A DNA stretch of 5,413 bases from Clostridia bacterium (GTDB lineage Bacteria > Bacillota > Clostridia > Peptostreptococcales > Anaerovoracaceae): contig CAAEEE010000228.1 in NCBI GenBank assembly GCA_900754805.1, forward strand, positions 1-5,413, given 5' to 3'. Shown here piece by piece: positions 1 to 5,245 of the stretch. Numbering within the stretch: position 1 is the first letter of the stretch; each line of letters begins with the position of its first letter. A program made the translations under genes and the position numbers. The notes beneath the pieces are model-generated. The model ran no database searches. It was not told the DNA's origin and saw only the letters and a program-made list of their open reading frames with translations.

Positions 1-2
1 AT

Positions 3-63
3 ACCACGCTGTGCGGTTGCAGGCAAGAAAGTCTGCTTGGAAATTTCGCAACCCGTGGTTGCG
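3..63 (+). other. Structured stretch with two mutually exclusive stems
   Basis: A perfect 7-bp stem with a 3-base loop is formed by 47-53 (CGCAACC) and 57-63 (GGTTGCG). The same bases 48-59 can instead pair with an upstream segment: 48-53 with 15-20 (GGTTGC) and 54-59 with 3-8 (ACCACG). That gives 12 base pairs with a 6-base bulge at 9-14. The two folds exclude each other. No good T-run follows the short hairpin (only CAATTTTC), so it is at best a weak terminator. It lies upstream of the promoter at 120-148, so it would belong to a transcript entering from outside the window. It could be the 3' end of an upstream gene, an attenuator-like switch, or a DNA-level inverted repeat. The pairing is seen directly; any function is a guess. 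Confidence 0.4.
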
Positions 64-73
64 GAAACAATTT

Positions 74-91
74 TCTGAATTTTCATGCAAA
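74..91 (+). promoter_or_regulatory. Putative ARG box (ArgR/AhrC operator), distal
   Basis: The sequence TCTGAATTTTCATGCAAA matches the E. coli ARG-box consensus WNTGAATWWWWATTCANW at 14 of 16 defined positions, and its right half ATGCAA fits the B. subtilis form ATKCAA. It has the expected half-site symmetry (TGAAT, 4-base spacer, ATGCA). It lies about 30 bp upstream of the -35 element at 120-125 and 84 bp, about eight helical turns, from the first of two downstream ARG-like sites. The AT-rich setting makes chance matches easier. Its position ahead of an ArgH-derived gene is what raises confidence. Confidence 0.42.
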
Positions 92-119
92 AAAGTTTAT
101 ATTTTTTCACAAAAACCTC

Positions 120-148
120 TTGATTTTTCTGAGGCAAGGTACTATAAT
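120..148 (+). promoter_or_regulatory. Sigma-A-type promoter of the ArgH-domain gene
   Basis: The -35 element TTGATT (120-125) and the perfect -10 element TATAAT (143-148) are separated by exactly 17 bp. The expected transcription start is near 155, giving an untranslated leader of about 62 bases before the ATG at 218. The surrounding DNA is strongly AT-rich. ARG-box-like sites lie upstream (74-91) and just downstream of the start (158-195), where a bound repressor would block initiation. Confidence 0.8.
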
Positions 149-157
149 AAGACTACA

Positions 158-175
158 AATTGATTTTTATACATT
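158..175 (+). promoter_or_regulatory. Putative ARG box, first of a proximal tandem pair
   Basis: AATTGATTTTTATACATT matches WNTGAATWWWWATTCANW at 13 of 16 defined positions; the left half is the weak side. It shares the 9-base direct repeat TTTATACAT (166-174) with the next site. It begins about 3 bases after the predicted transcription start. Only 2 bp separate it from the site at 178-195, which is the close tandem arrangement typical of ArgR operators. Confidence 0.33.
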
Positions 176-177
176 CG

Positions 178-195
178 TTTTAATATTTATACATA
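178..195 (+). promoter_or_regulatory. Putative ARG box, second of a proximal tandem pair
   Basis: TTTTAATATTTATACATA matches WNTGAATWWWWATTCANW at 14 of 16 defined positions. It carries the second copy of TTTATACAT (186-194), exactly 20 bp from the first, so both repeats face the same side of the DNA helix. It lies in the untranslated leader, ending just before the ribosome binding site. Six of the matching positions are A/T-degenerate, so low-complexity coincidence remains possible. Confidence 0.38.
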
Positions 196-203
196 AATCG
201 TAA

Positions 204-210
204 AGGGAGG
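204..210 (+). promoter_or_regulatory. Ribosome binding site of the ArgH-domain gene
   Basis: AGGGAGG lies 7 bases upstream of the ATG at 218. It is a near-ideal Shine-Dalgarno sequence, so the small gene looks built for efficient translation rather than being decayed remains. Confidence 0.85.
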
Positions 211-217
211 ACTTAAA

Positions 218-526
218 ATGAATACTTGGAATGAGACGAAAAATAACGAAACAATAAACACAGTTTTCGATCAGAATTTATGGTCTGAGGATATTGCAGG
301 CGGTCAGGCTCAGGCACAGGCTTTGAAGGAACAGGGCGCGATTACACCGAGAGACTGCGAGCTCATCGTTGCGGGTCTGAATCTGATTAAAAAGGATTTT
401 GAAGCAGGCATTGACCTTTCAAAACCGGAGGATAAAGATGTGCGTATGCTCATCGACCGTGTTTTGATGGAGCGTATCGGTCAGGCAGGAAAGAAACTGC
501 ATAACGCAAGACTTTGCGGCAACTAA
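218..526 (+). CDS. Solitary ArgH N-terminal-domain protein (truncated argininosuccinate lyase-like)
   Basis: This 102-residue protein resembles only the first structural domain of argininosuccinate lyase, an enzyme of about 460 residues that splits argininosuccinate into arginine and fumarate. Residues 23-38 (SEDIAGGQAQAQAL) and 71-98 (EDKDV to KLHNAR) follow the family pattern. Several hallmarks are changed or lost. The N-terminal WGGRF motif reads WNET, the conserved His in the EDxH motif is Arg76, and the protein ends in HNARLCGN where ArgH has HTxRSRNDQ followed by the large helical domain. Neither other frame past 526 restores ArgH-like sequence, so this is not a simple frameshift. Catalysis by itself is very unlikely, since the active site needs domains 2 and 3 from several subunits. 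It has its own consensus promoter, strong ribosome site and terminator, and ARG-box-like operators. It could be a domesticated fragment, for example a partner or inhibitor of the real ArgH, or a recent truncation still being expressed. The homology call is firm; the role is unknown. Confidence 0.8.
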   Translation: MNTWNETKNNETINTVFDQNLWSEDIAGGQAQAQALKEQGAITPRDCELIVAGLNLIKKDFEAGIDLSKPEDKDVRMLIDRVLMERIGQAGKKLHNARLCGN

Positions 527-580
527 AAATAAAGTAAACAAAACAGCCATGTTTTAAATCATTGATATTAATCTCAATAA

Positions 581-618
581 AAAACCGTCGGTATACAAGC
601 CGGCGGTTTTGCGTTTTT
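581..618. terminator. Bidirectional rho-independent terminator
   Basis: An 11-bp stem with one G-U pair is formed by 581-591 (AAAACCGTCGG) and 600-610 (CCGGCGGTTTT), with an 8-base loop. On the + strand it is followed by TTTTGCGTTTTTT, and on the - strand by TTTTTTATT. It lies 54 bases past the stop of the ArgH-domain gene and 12 bases past the stop of the DHHW gene, so it can end both converging transcripts. Confidence 0.88.
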
Positions 619-622
619 TCCC

Positions 623-1828
623 CTATTTCAGCAGGCTTCCGCCCGAAAGATTCATCTTTTCCCCCGCGAAATTATCAATTCCGTAAAGCACGAGCACTTC
701 ATTGTAGTCCTGCGCCAATTCTGTCACATTTCCGCGATAATATCGCGTGTCAATCATCGTAATCTCATCATAATCGTCCATCAGATACGGTACGAACGAG
801 TTCGCGAAAGAATCCTTGATAATCAGGATTTTGTCCTTAACGCCGCATTTGGTGTCGCGGCAGGTTTCAATGTCAACCTTATCGTAATTGCCGCCGAAGT
901 AAACGGCATATTTATCTTTTTTCTCAAGATATTCTTTGAAATAGATCGAATCATAAGTCTTGCCGCTGAATTTCACCTTGCAGCTTCTGTTTAGAGCCGC
1001 AGAAGGAGTTTCAATCGTGTCTGCCGAGAGTGTATCAAGGAGCACCTTGGAGTACAGCGTTCCGTAAAAGCTGTCCGAAAGTACGACCGGATTTTCTTCT
1101 TCATATGTCCTGCCGCTTTCTGACAAACCCGAAGCCGAAAGAAAAGCGTTATAGCCGAGGAAGACGCCGTAGCCGCTCCAGTGGTGGTCGGTCTTAAAGA
1201 AAACATCATGACCCACAGTCAGCATTTCGCCTGTTTTTTCCGCGGAATCAATCCGGACGCGCATAACTTTTTCTCTCAAATCCGTCCGCAAATCAATCAA
1301 ACTGCCTCCGAGAGCCTTCTCCGCGTCTGTAAACGCCTTATCTTCATCGAAACGCATTGCGTTACTTGGAAGGTCATCCTCATAGACATACGCCGCCGTC
1401 GGAACGAGCATCGCGTGAAAGCCGATTCCCTTTTCCTCACAGGCAGCCTTGAGTGCAGCCGCCTCTTTTAAATTCTTTTCATATCTGCTCCAGTCAAAAT
1501 CCGCCTCTGTCACGCGTTTGACGACTCTGCCGCCCGTGCAGAGGTAGACGCCGTTAATATCGCTGATTCCAAGGCCCGCTTCCGTCGCCGCCATCGCCTT
1601 CACCCAGAGGTTTCGACCGACAATCCGGTCGTTCAGATATTTTTCCGATTGTTCCTCGAAACGCCCGCTTAAAATATCTGTCATCGTAAAATTCGGTTTT
1701 TTCTGCAGATAGCGGTTTTCATTCTCGGAAAACGAAACTTCCGGCGTCAAAATCGTCCCCACGCACAGAAGAATCAGAAACAGTGCCGAGGCGGCAATCA
1801 AAATCAGACTTCTTTTCTTTGTTTTCAT
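623..1828 (-). CDS. DHHW-family membrane-anchored SGNH/AlgX-like O-acyltransferase partner
   Basis: This 401-residue protein belongs to the DHHW family, related to the AlgJ/AlgX/DltD partners of MBOAT acyltransferases. Such proteins take the acyl group exported by the MBOAT and place it on an extracellular polymer. A basic N-terminus and one hydrophobic segment (about residues 7-27) form an uncleaved signal anchor, leaving the rest outside the membrane. The family motif TDHHW is at 213-217; Asp214 and His216 align with the TDxHW Asp and His of AlgX. The likely nucleophile is Ser340 in KDSFANSF, completing the Ser-His-Asp set. ENRYLQKKP (37-45) is also typical of the family's start. AGAGAGGGG lies 7 bases before the ATG and overlaps the end of the MBOAT gene, whose stop is only 14 bases upstream, so translation is probably coupled. 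It is the last gene before the shared terminator. The polymer acceptor cannot be read from the sequence; a secreted or wall polysaccharide is most likely. Confidence 0.88.
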   Translation of the reverse strand: MKTKKRSLILIAASALFLILLCVGTILTPEVSFSENENRYLQKKPNFTMTDILSGRFEEQSEKYLNDRIVGRNLWVKAMAATEAGLGISDINGVYLCTGGRVVKRVTEADFDWSRYEKNLKEAAALKAACEEKGIGFHAMLVPTAAYVYEDDLPSNAMRFDEDKAFTDAEKALGGSLIDLRTDLREKVMRVRIDSAEKTGEMLTVGHDVFFKTDHHWSGYGVFLGYNAFLSASGLSESGRTYEEENPVVLSDSFYGTLYSKVLLDTLSADTIETPSAALNRSCKVKFSGKTYDSIYFKEYLEKKDKYAVYFGGNYDKVDIETCRDTKCGVKDKILIIKDSFANSFVPYLMDDYDEITMIDTRYYRGNVTELAQDYNEVLVLYGIDNFAGEKMNLSGGSLLK

Positions 1829-1842
1829 CTTACTGCCCCTCT

Positions 1843-3252
1843 CTAAAATCTGAAATACAGGAACGGGTTATACGAACCGCTCACTAAAAACGCAATCGAA
1901 AGCGCCAGGATTCCTAAAAGCACCGCCGTTTCGAGCGCACCGAGCCATACATCCCCGTTTCTGACACTCGAAAGACCGCCTGCAATCCTTTCGCAGACGA
2001 GCTTTACAAGCGGCGTCGAGCCGATGGCGCAGGCAATCAGCACCCAGATTCTGCTCCATGCCAGATATTTGAAATCGCTGTCAATAAACGCAGACGCGCC
2101 GCCAAACATCATAAGCATGTATTCCTTCATCTGTGAAAAATCCGTGAGCGCGAAAATCACCCATCCAAGCACAATCAAAACCAGACTGTAAAGATGTCCG
2201 ACGCACACCGGGCACTTCTCCAGCCACTTCAATATCCAAAGTTTTTCCAAAATCAGAATTACGCCGAAATATATCCCCCATGCCACGAAGTTCCAGCTTG
2301 CGCCGTGCCAGAGCCCCGTCAGAGCCCAGACAACCGCAATGTTGAAAATCTGCCGCGGAAGGCCTTTGCGGTTTCCGCCCAGCGGCACATACACATATTC
2401 CTTAAACCACGAACTGAGCGACATATGCCAGCGTCTCCAAAATTCCGTAATGCTGCGCGAAATGTACGGATAGTTGAAGTTTTCGAGATAGTCGAAGCCG
2501 AAAATTTTGCCAAGTCCGATTGCCATGTCCGAATAGCCCGAAAAATCAAAATAGATTTGGAACGTAAAGCAGGTTGCGCCAAGCCATGCGGTCGCCGTGC
2601 TGATTTCTGAAGTCGGCATGAGCGTGATTTCGTTCCAAATGACATAAATCTGATTAGCCAGCAAAACCTTTTTTCCGAATCCGATAATAAACCTGCGCAC
2701 GCCCTCCGCAATCTGCTCGAGATTGCTCTTTCTGCCTACCAGCATGACCGCGACATCCGAATAGCGCACAATCGGTCCTGCGATGAGCTGTGGGAACAGC
2801 GTCACATATGCCGCAAAAGCGATAAAATCGCGCTGTGGCGGGACTTTTCCCCGGTAGACATCAATGATATAGGACATCGTCTGATAGGTGTAAAAGGAAA
2901 TTCCAATCGGAAGCGCGATGTTCAGAAGGCTGATGCTGCCTCCGAAAAGGTCGTTGACCGTTCCGATGAGAAAATCCGTATATTTAAAAAATCCTAAAAT
3001 CGCAAGATTGCCGAAAAGGCAAAAAACAAGCAATGCCTTCGACCTGCTGACGAGGCGTCCCATCACATAGTTAAAGACGATGGAGAACGCCATGACCGCA
3101 ATATATTTCGGCTCGCCCCAGCCGTAAAAAATCAGGCTGGCAATCAAAAGCCAAAGGTTTCGTACCTTCAGAAACCGTTCGGGAATCAGAAAGTACAGCC
3201 CCAGCGTAATCGGCAAAAATGCCATGAAAAATACAGAACTGCTGAATACCAT
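1843..3252 (-). CDS. MBOAT-family O-acyltransferase (AlgI/DltB type)
   Basis: This 469-residue polytopic membrane protein has the usual length and layout of AlgI-like MBOAT enzymes, which move an acyl group, usually acetyl, from the cytoplasm across the membrane for O-acylation of extracellular polymers. The start MVFSS is the standard opening of the family. Hydrophobic helices run through most of the chain. Visible motifs include YTYQTMSYIIDVYRG (121-135), QIYFDFSGYSDMAIG (232-246), FWRRWHMSLS (271-280, His276) and the catalytic-site motif TGLWHGASWNF (312-322), with the expected essential His316. No key motif is missing. It sits 29 bases after the transglutaminase-like gene and 14 bases before its DHHW partner. 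The nearest good ribosome site (AAGGAAAGGA, 3268-3277) is about 15 bases from the ATG, longer than ideal, which may lower its translation relative to its neighbours. The product is probably acetylation; another short acyl group cannot be excluded. Confidence 0.95.
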   Translation of the reverse strand: MVFSSSVFFMAFLPITLGLYFLIPERFLKVRNLWLLIASLIFYGWGEPKYIAVMAFSIVFNYVMGRLVSRSKALLVFCLFGNLAILGFFKYTDFLIGTVNDLFGGSISLLNIALPIGISFYTYQTMSYIIDVYRGKVPPQRDFIAFAAYVTLFPQLIAGPIVRYSDVAVMLVGRKSNLEQIAEGVRRFIIGFGKKVLLANQIYVIWNEITLMPTSEISTATAWLGATCFTFQIYFDFSGYSDMAIGLGKIFGFDYLENFNYPYISRSITEFWRRWHMSLSSWFKEYVYVPLGGNRKGLPRQIFNIAVVWALTGLWHGASWNFVAWGIYFGVILILEKLWILKWLEKCPVCVGHLYSLVLIVLGWVIFALTDFSQMKEYMLMMFGGASAFIDSDFKYLAWSRIWVLIACAIGSTPLVKLVCERIAGGLSSVRNGDVWLGALETAVLLGILALSIAFLVSGSYNPFLYFRF

Positions 3253-3267
3253 ATATTTTTAAAGTTT

Positions 3268-3277
3268 TCCTTTCCTT
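3268..3277 (-). promoter_or_regulatory. Ribosome binding site of the MBOAT gene, unusually distant
   Basis: AAGGAAAGGA on the - strand leaves about 15 bases to the ATG at 3252, against the usual 6-9. Moving the start is not attractive, because MVFSS is the normal family N-terminus and the next Met is residue 10. The spacer is A/T only apart from one C, so it is unlikely to fold and shorten the distance. Confidence 0.5.
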
Positions 3278-3281
3278 ATTT

Positions 3282-4487
3282 TCAGCCCACAGCGTCTTCG
3301 ACAGCCGCGAATTTTTCCAACGAAGGAGCGTCTGCAAGGTCCGCATCGCTTATAATATCGGCATTGTCCGCCTCGTCGAAGCCATCATCGATACCGCCGT
3401 AACCGTTTGCCTCCGCAATCAGTCCTTCGAGTTTTGCGAGAACTTCCGGCGAAATCGAGTTCGCACCGCCGCCGTTTCCGTAGCGCTCAATCGTATACTT
3501 ATAGACCACTTCCCCGTTCAGCGAATATGCCTCCGAAAAGCCCACATAGCCGTCCTCAACCGTGAAAGCGTTTCCTATGTACTCGGCAATCTGACGGTTA
3601 AATCCTTTTCTGTCCTTCAAAAGAAAGGTCGCCATGCTCTTTCCGTCGTCAATCGCCTGCTTTAATTCTTTCGGAATTCCGTAAAAATCATCAAGCGTAA
3701 CCGCATTCGTATACATGTAGCAGTATTTCGTCCCGTTTGCCGCAGGAATTGTGCTGTGATCCCAAGGATAGCTTCCATCGTCCTTCACCGTGTCCGGAAC
3801 ATTGAAATAGTTGTAGCTCGGATTTCCGTTCGAGCCGCCGTCAAACATGACATCCACATGATACCACTCGCCGTCAAGCTGCACCACATCCCATGCGTGT
3901 TCGCCGCTCTCCGTGGAATGAATAATGACGCAGGGAATATCCAGCGCATCCATGAAAAGCTTGAAGGTCGTCGCATCGCCGACACAGATTGCGTTATGGG
4001 AGCGCAGCACACCGTACGGTGTATGCGTCTCGTTTTGGCCTGCCACAATCGGATTCAGGCTCTCACTATTATATGTTGTCCATTTATACAGCCATTCATA
4101 AACGGCTTTTTCTTTTTCATAGTCTGTCATGTTATCGGTTATGATTTCCTTGATAACATCCGCCATTTTATCATGCACAAAAAGATCTTTTTCATTCAGC
4201 CCCGAGGTGTCGCCGCTCTTATACGCTTTGATGACCGCCGTATCGTCGTAAATTTCATGCACCGCCGTCTGTGACTCGCCCAAAAGCTTATTCATCTTCG
4301 TAATCATGCCGCTGTTCTGCACAAGCACGCCCGCAACCAGTGCAATCACCAAAATCTGCGCAATCATGCCTTTTCTCGCTGCCATGCCGCCTCCGAAAGC
4401 CTTCAGACCCTTTTTAAAATCTTTTATATGCGCTTTTCTGATTTCTTTTCTTTCCTTTGCAGGAATCCGTTCTCCCCTGTCAACCAT
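3282..4487 (-). CDS. Membrane-anchored transglutaminase-like domain protein
   Basis: This 401-residue protein carries a bacterial transglutaminase-like (papain-fold) domain. Cys168 lies in AICVGDATTF, His197 in GEHAWDV and Asp212 in WYHVDVMFD, which makes a complete catalytic triad in the usual order and spacing. The N-terminus is strongly basic (about residues 1-40), followed by one membrane segment (41-57), so the catalytic part faces outward. The tail (365-400) is rich in Asp and Glu. The ATG at 4487 is chosen because AAAGGAG (4497-4503) sits 9 bases upstream and because it overlaps the preceding stop as ATGGTTGA. A longer frame from 4556 would bury 77 bases in the lipoprotein gene without a ribosome site. 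Family members act as transglutaminases, as cysteine peptidases or as non-enzymatic binders, so the reaction is open. Position between a lipoprotein and an O-acyltransferase pair suggests work on the cell envelope, perhaps on a protein or peptide carrying the modified polymer; that is inference. Confidence 0.87.
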   Translation of the reverse strand: MVDRGERIPAKERKEIRKAHIKDFKKGLKAFGGGMAARKGMIAQILVIALVAGVLVQNSGMITKMNKLLGESQTAVHEIYDDTAVIKAYKSGDTSGLNEKDLFVHDKMADVIKEIITDNMTDYEKEKAVYEWLYKWTTYNSESLNPIVAGQNETHTPYGVLRSHNAICVGDATTFKLFMDALDIPCVIIHSTESGEHAWDVVQLDGEWYHVDVMFDGGSNGNPSYNYFNVPDTVKDDGSYPWDHSTIPAANGTKYCYMYTNAVTLDDFYGIPKELKQAIDDGKSMATFLLKDRKGFNRQIAEYIGNAFTVEDGYVGFSEAYSLNGEVVYKYTIERYGNGGGANSISPEVLAKLEGLIAEANGYGGIDDGFDEADNADIISDADLADAPSLEKFAAVEDAVG

Positions 4488-4986
4488 TTTGCTCCGCTCC
4501 TTTACTGATAACATTTCTGAACGCCGCTTCAATCTGATCCGCATCATCGCTGACAATCAAAGCCACATAATTCCCCTGCACTGCGATTTTCGCGTTGTCA
4601 AGCTTATATACCTCTTCCGGTTTATACCCTGAAAACTCCTGCGTCCGCTCCGTAATGCGATCCTGAAGCTTCGTTTTCGCAATGCTTACATCTTCACTCT
4701 TTTTGAGGTGCAAAACAGACACTTCGTCCGCCACGCCGCCTGCCGAAGTCTGCAAAACCGCTCCGTCGTCAATCATGTCAAACCGCACGCCGTAAAGGTT
4801 GTCGAAGCTTTCATCGTACGCTTCCTCCCCATAGCTGTACCACTCGTCGAGCGTTCCCTCTGCCGCCGCGTCCTTGCAAGCTTTCACAATGTCCACGCAT
4901 TTCACATTGTCCTTGCTTCCGCCGCACCCCGCAAAGATTGAAATTACTAAAATAATTGCCAAAATCAGTATCAGTTTTCGTTTCAA
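4480..4986 (-). CDS. DUF4358-family lipoprotein
   Basis: This is a 168-residue predicted lipoprotein. KRK is followed by a hydrophobic stretch (5-19) and the lipobox FAGC, with Cys21 as the lipidation site; Phe at -3 is a little unusual. The mature part matches my recollection of DUF4358: an LYG motif near 64-66, ADEVSVLHLKK (86-96), and GYKPEEVYKLDNA followed by GNYVALIVSDD (120-148). The family has no established function. Start choice: AAGGGGGAG (4993-5001) is 6 bases from a TTG at 4986, which gives a classic short lipoprotein signal. A GTG at 5016 is in frame but has no ribosome site and would add ten charged residues before the signal. It is the first gene of the operon, and its stop overlaps the next start by 8 bases. 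An accessory or sensing role beside the acyltransferase complex is plausible but unproven. Confidence 0.82.
   Translation of the reverse strand: MKRKLILILAIILVISIFAGCGGSKDNVKCVDIVKACKDAAAEGTLDEWYSYGEEAYDESFDNLYGVRFDMIDDGAVLQTSAGGVADEVSVLHLKKSEDVSIAKTKLQDRITERTQEFSGYKPEEVYKLDNAKIAVQGNYVALIVSDDADQIEAAFRNVISKGAEQNG
4497..4503 (-). promoter_or_regulatory. Ribosome binding site that fixes the transglutaminase-like start
   Basis: AAAGGAG lies inside the 3' end of the lipoprotein gene, 9 bases from the ATG at 4487. Together with the ATGGTTGA stop/start overlap it indicates translational coupling and rules against the longer in-frame starts at 4514 and 4556. Confidence 0.8.
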
Positions 4987-4992
4987 AATTTT

Positions 4993-5001
4993 CTCCCCCT
5001 T
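4993..5001 (-). promoter_or_regulatory. Ribosome binding site that fixes a TTG start
   Basis: AAGGGGGAG on the - strand is 6 bases upstream of the TTG at 4986. This is the only strong ribosome site near the beginning of the lipoprotein frame, so TTG is preferred over the in-frame GTG at 5016. Confidence 0.8.
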
Positions 5002-5043
5002 TTGTTTTTCTGTCACATTCCGATAAAACCCGATGTTAAAAAT

Positions 5044-5072
5044 ATTCTACCATATTTGACGGGAAAATTCAT
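5044..5072 (-). promoter_or_regulatory. Extended -10 promoter of the four-gene envelope operon
   Basis: Reading the - strand, TGG TAGAAT (5052-5044) is an extended -10 element with TG in the correct place. A weak -35 (ATGAAT, 5072-5067, TGA core) lies 17 bp upstream. Transcription would start near 5037, leaving about 50 bases before the TTG start. It follows the tRNA terminator directly, so the operon has an independent start. I see no operator-like repeat next to it. Confidence 0.6.
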
Positions 5073-5093
5073 CGAAAAGTTTCAAAACAAGCA

Positions 5094-5133
5094 TAAAAAA
5101 ACGACCCCTCGGACATATTGTCTGCGAGAAGCC
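5094..5133 (-). terminator. Rho-independent terminator of the tRNA cluster
   Basis: On the - strand the arms 5133-5119 and 5115-5103 pair: GGCTTCTCG with CGAGGGGTC (several G-U pairs) and GACA with TGTC, separated by a 2-base bulge and closed by a 3-base loop. GTTTTTTTAT follows immediately. It is 12 bases beyond the 3' end of the Phe tRNA and separates the tRNA transcript from the operon. Confidence 0.75.
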
Positions 5134-5145
5134 GCCTTAAAAATA

Positions 5146-5221
5146 TGGTGCCCACTTCCGGAATCGAACCAGAGACACGGGGATTTTCAGTCCCCTGCTC
5201 TACCTACTGAGCTAAATGGGC
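5146..5221 (-). tRNA. tRNA-Phe (GAA)
   Basis: This is a 76-base cloverleaf with encoded CCA. The acceptor stem is GCCCATT/AGTGGGC with discriminator A, the D stem is GCTC/GAGC, and the anticodon stem is GGGGA/TCCCC around loop CTGAAAA, giving anticodon GAA. The T stem is TCTGG/CCGGA around TTCGATT. It is the last tRNA of the cluster, 24 bases after the preceding one. Confidence 0.96.
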
Positions 5222-5245
5222 ATATCGCATATTATGAACTTTAAA

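Noticed and set aside
527..580. Continuation of argH by a frameshift after 526
   Set aside because: Neither other frame downstream gives the SRND-type sequence or any helical ArgH domain; the region is short, AT-rich and ends in a terminator.
2194..2610. Open frame on the + strand opposite the MBOAT gene
   Set aside because: It lies fully antisense to a well-supported membrane enzyme, has a low-complexity basic translation, no recognisable motif and no promoter or ribosome site of its own.
3756..4274. Open frame of 172 codons on the + strand opposite the transglutaminase-like gene
   Set aside because: The antisense frame covers the catalytic triad region of the real gene; its translation resembles no family and has no ribosome site.
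4488..4556. Longer N-terminus for the transglutaminase-like protein (starts at 4556 or 4514)
   Set aside because: These starts lie deep inside the lipoprotein gene and lack ribosome sites, whereas the ATG at 4487 has AAAGGAG at good spacing and a stop/start overlap.
5002..5244. Open frame on the + strand running into the tRNA-Phe gene
   Set aside because: Its second half is the reverse complement of a tRNA, giving the well-known spurious LPESNQRHGDFQSPALPTEL-like peptide.
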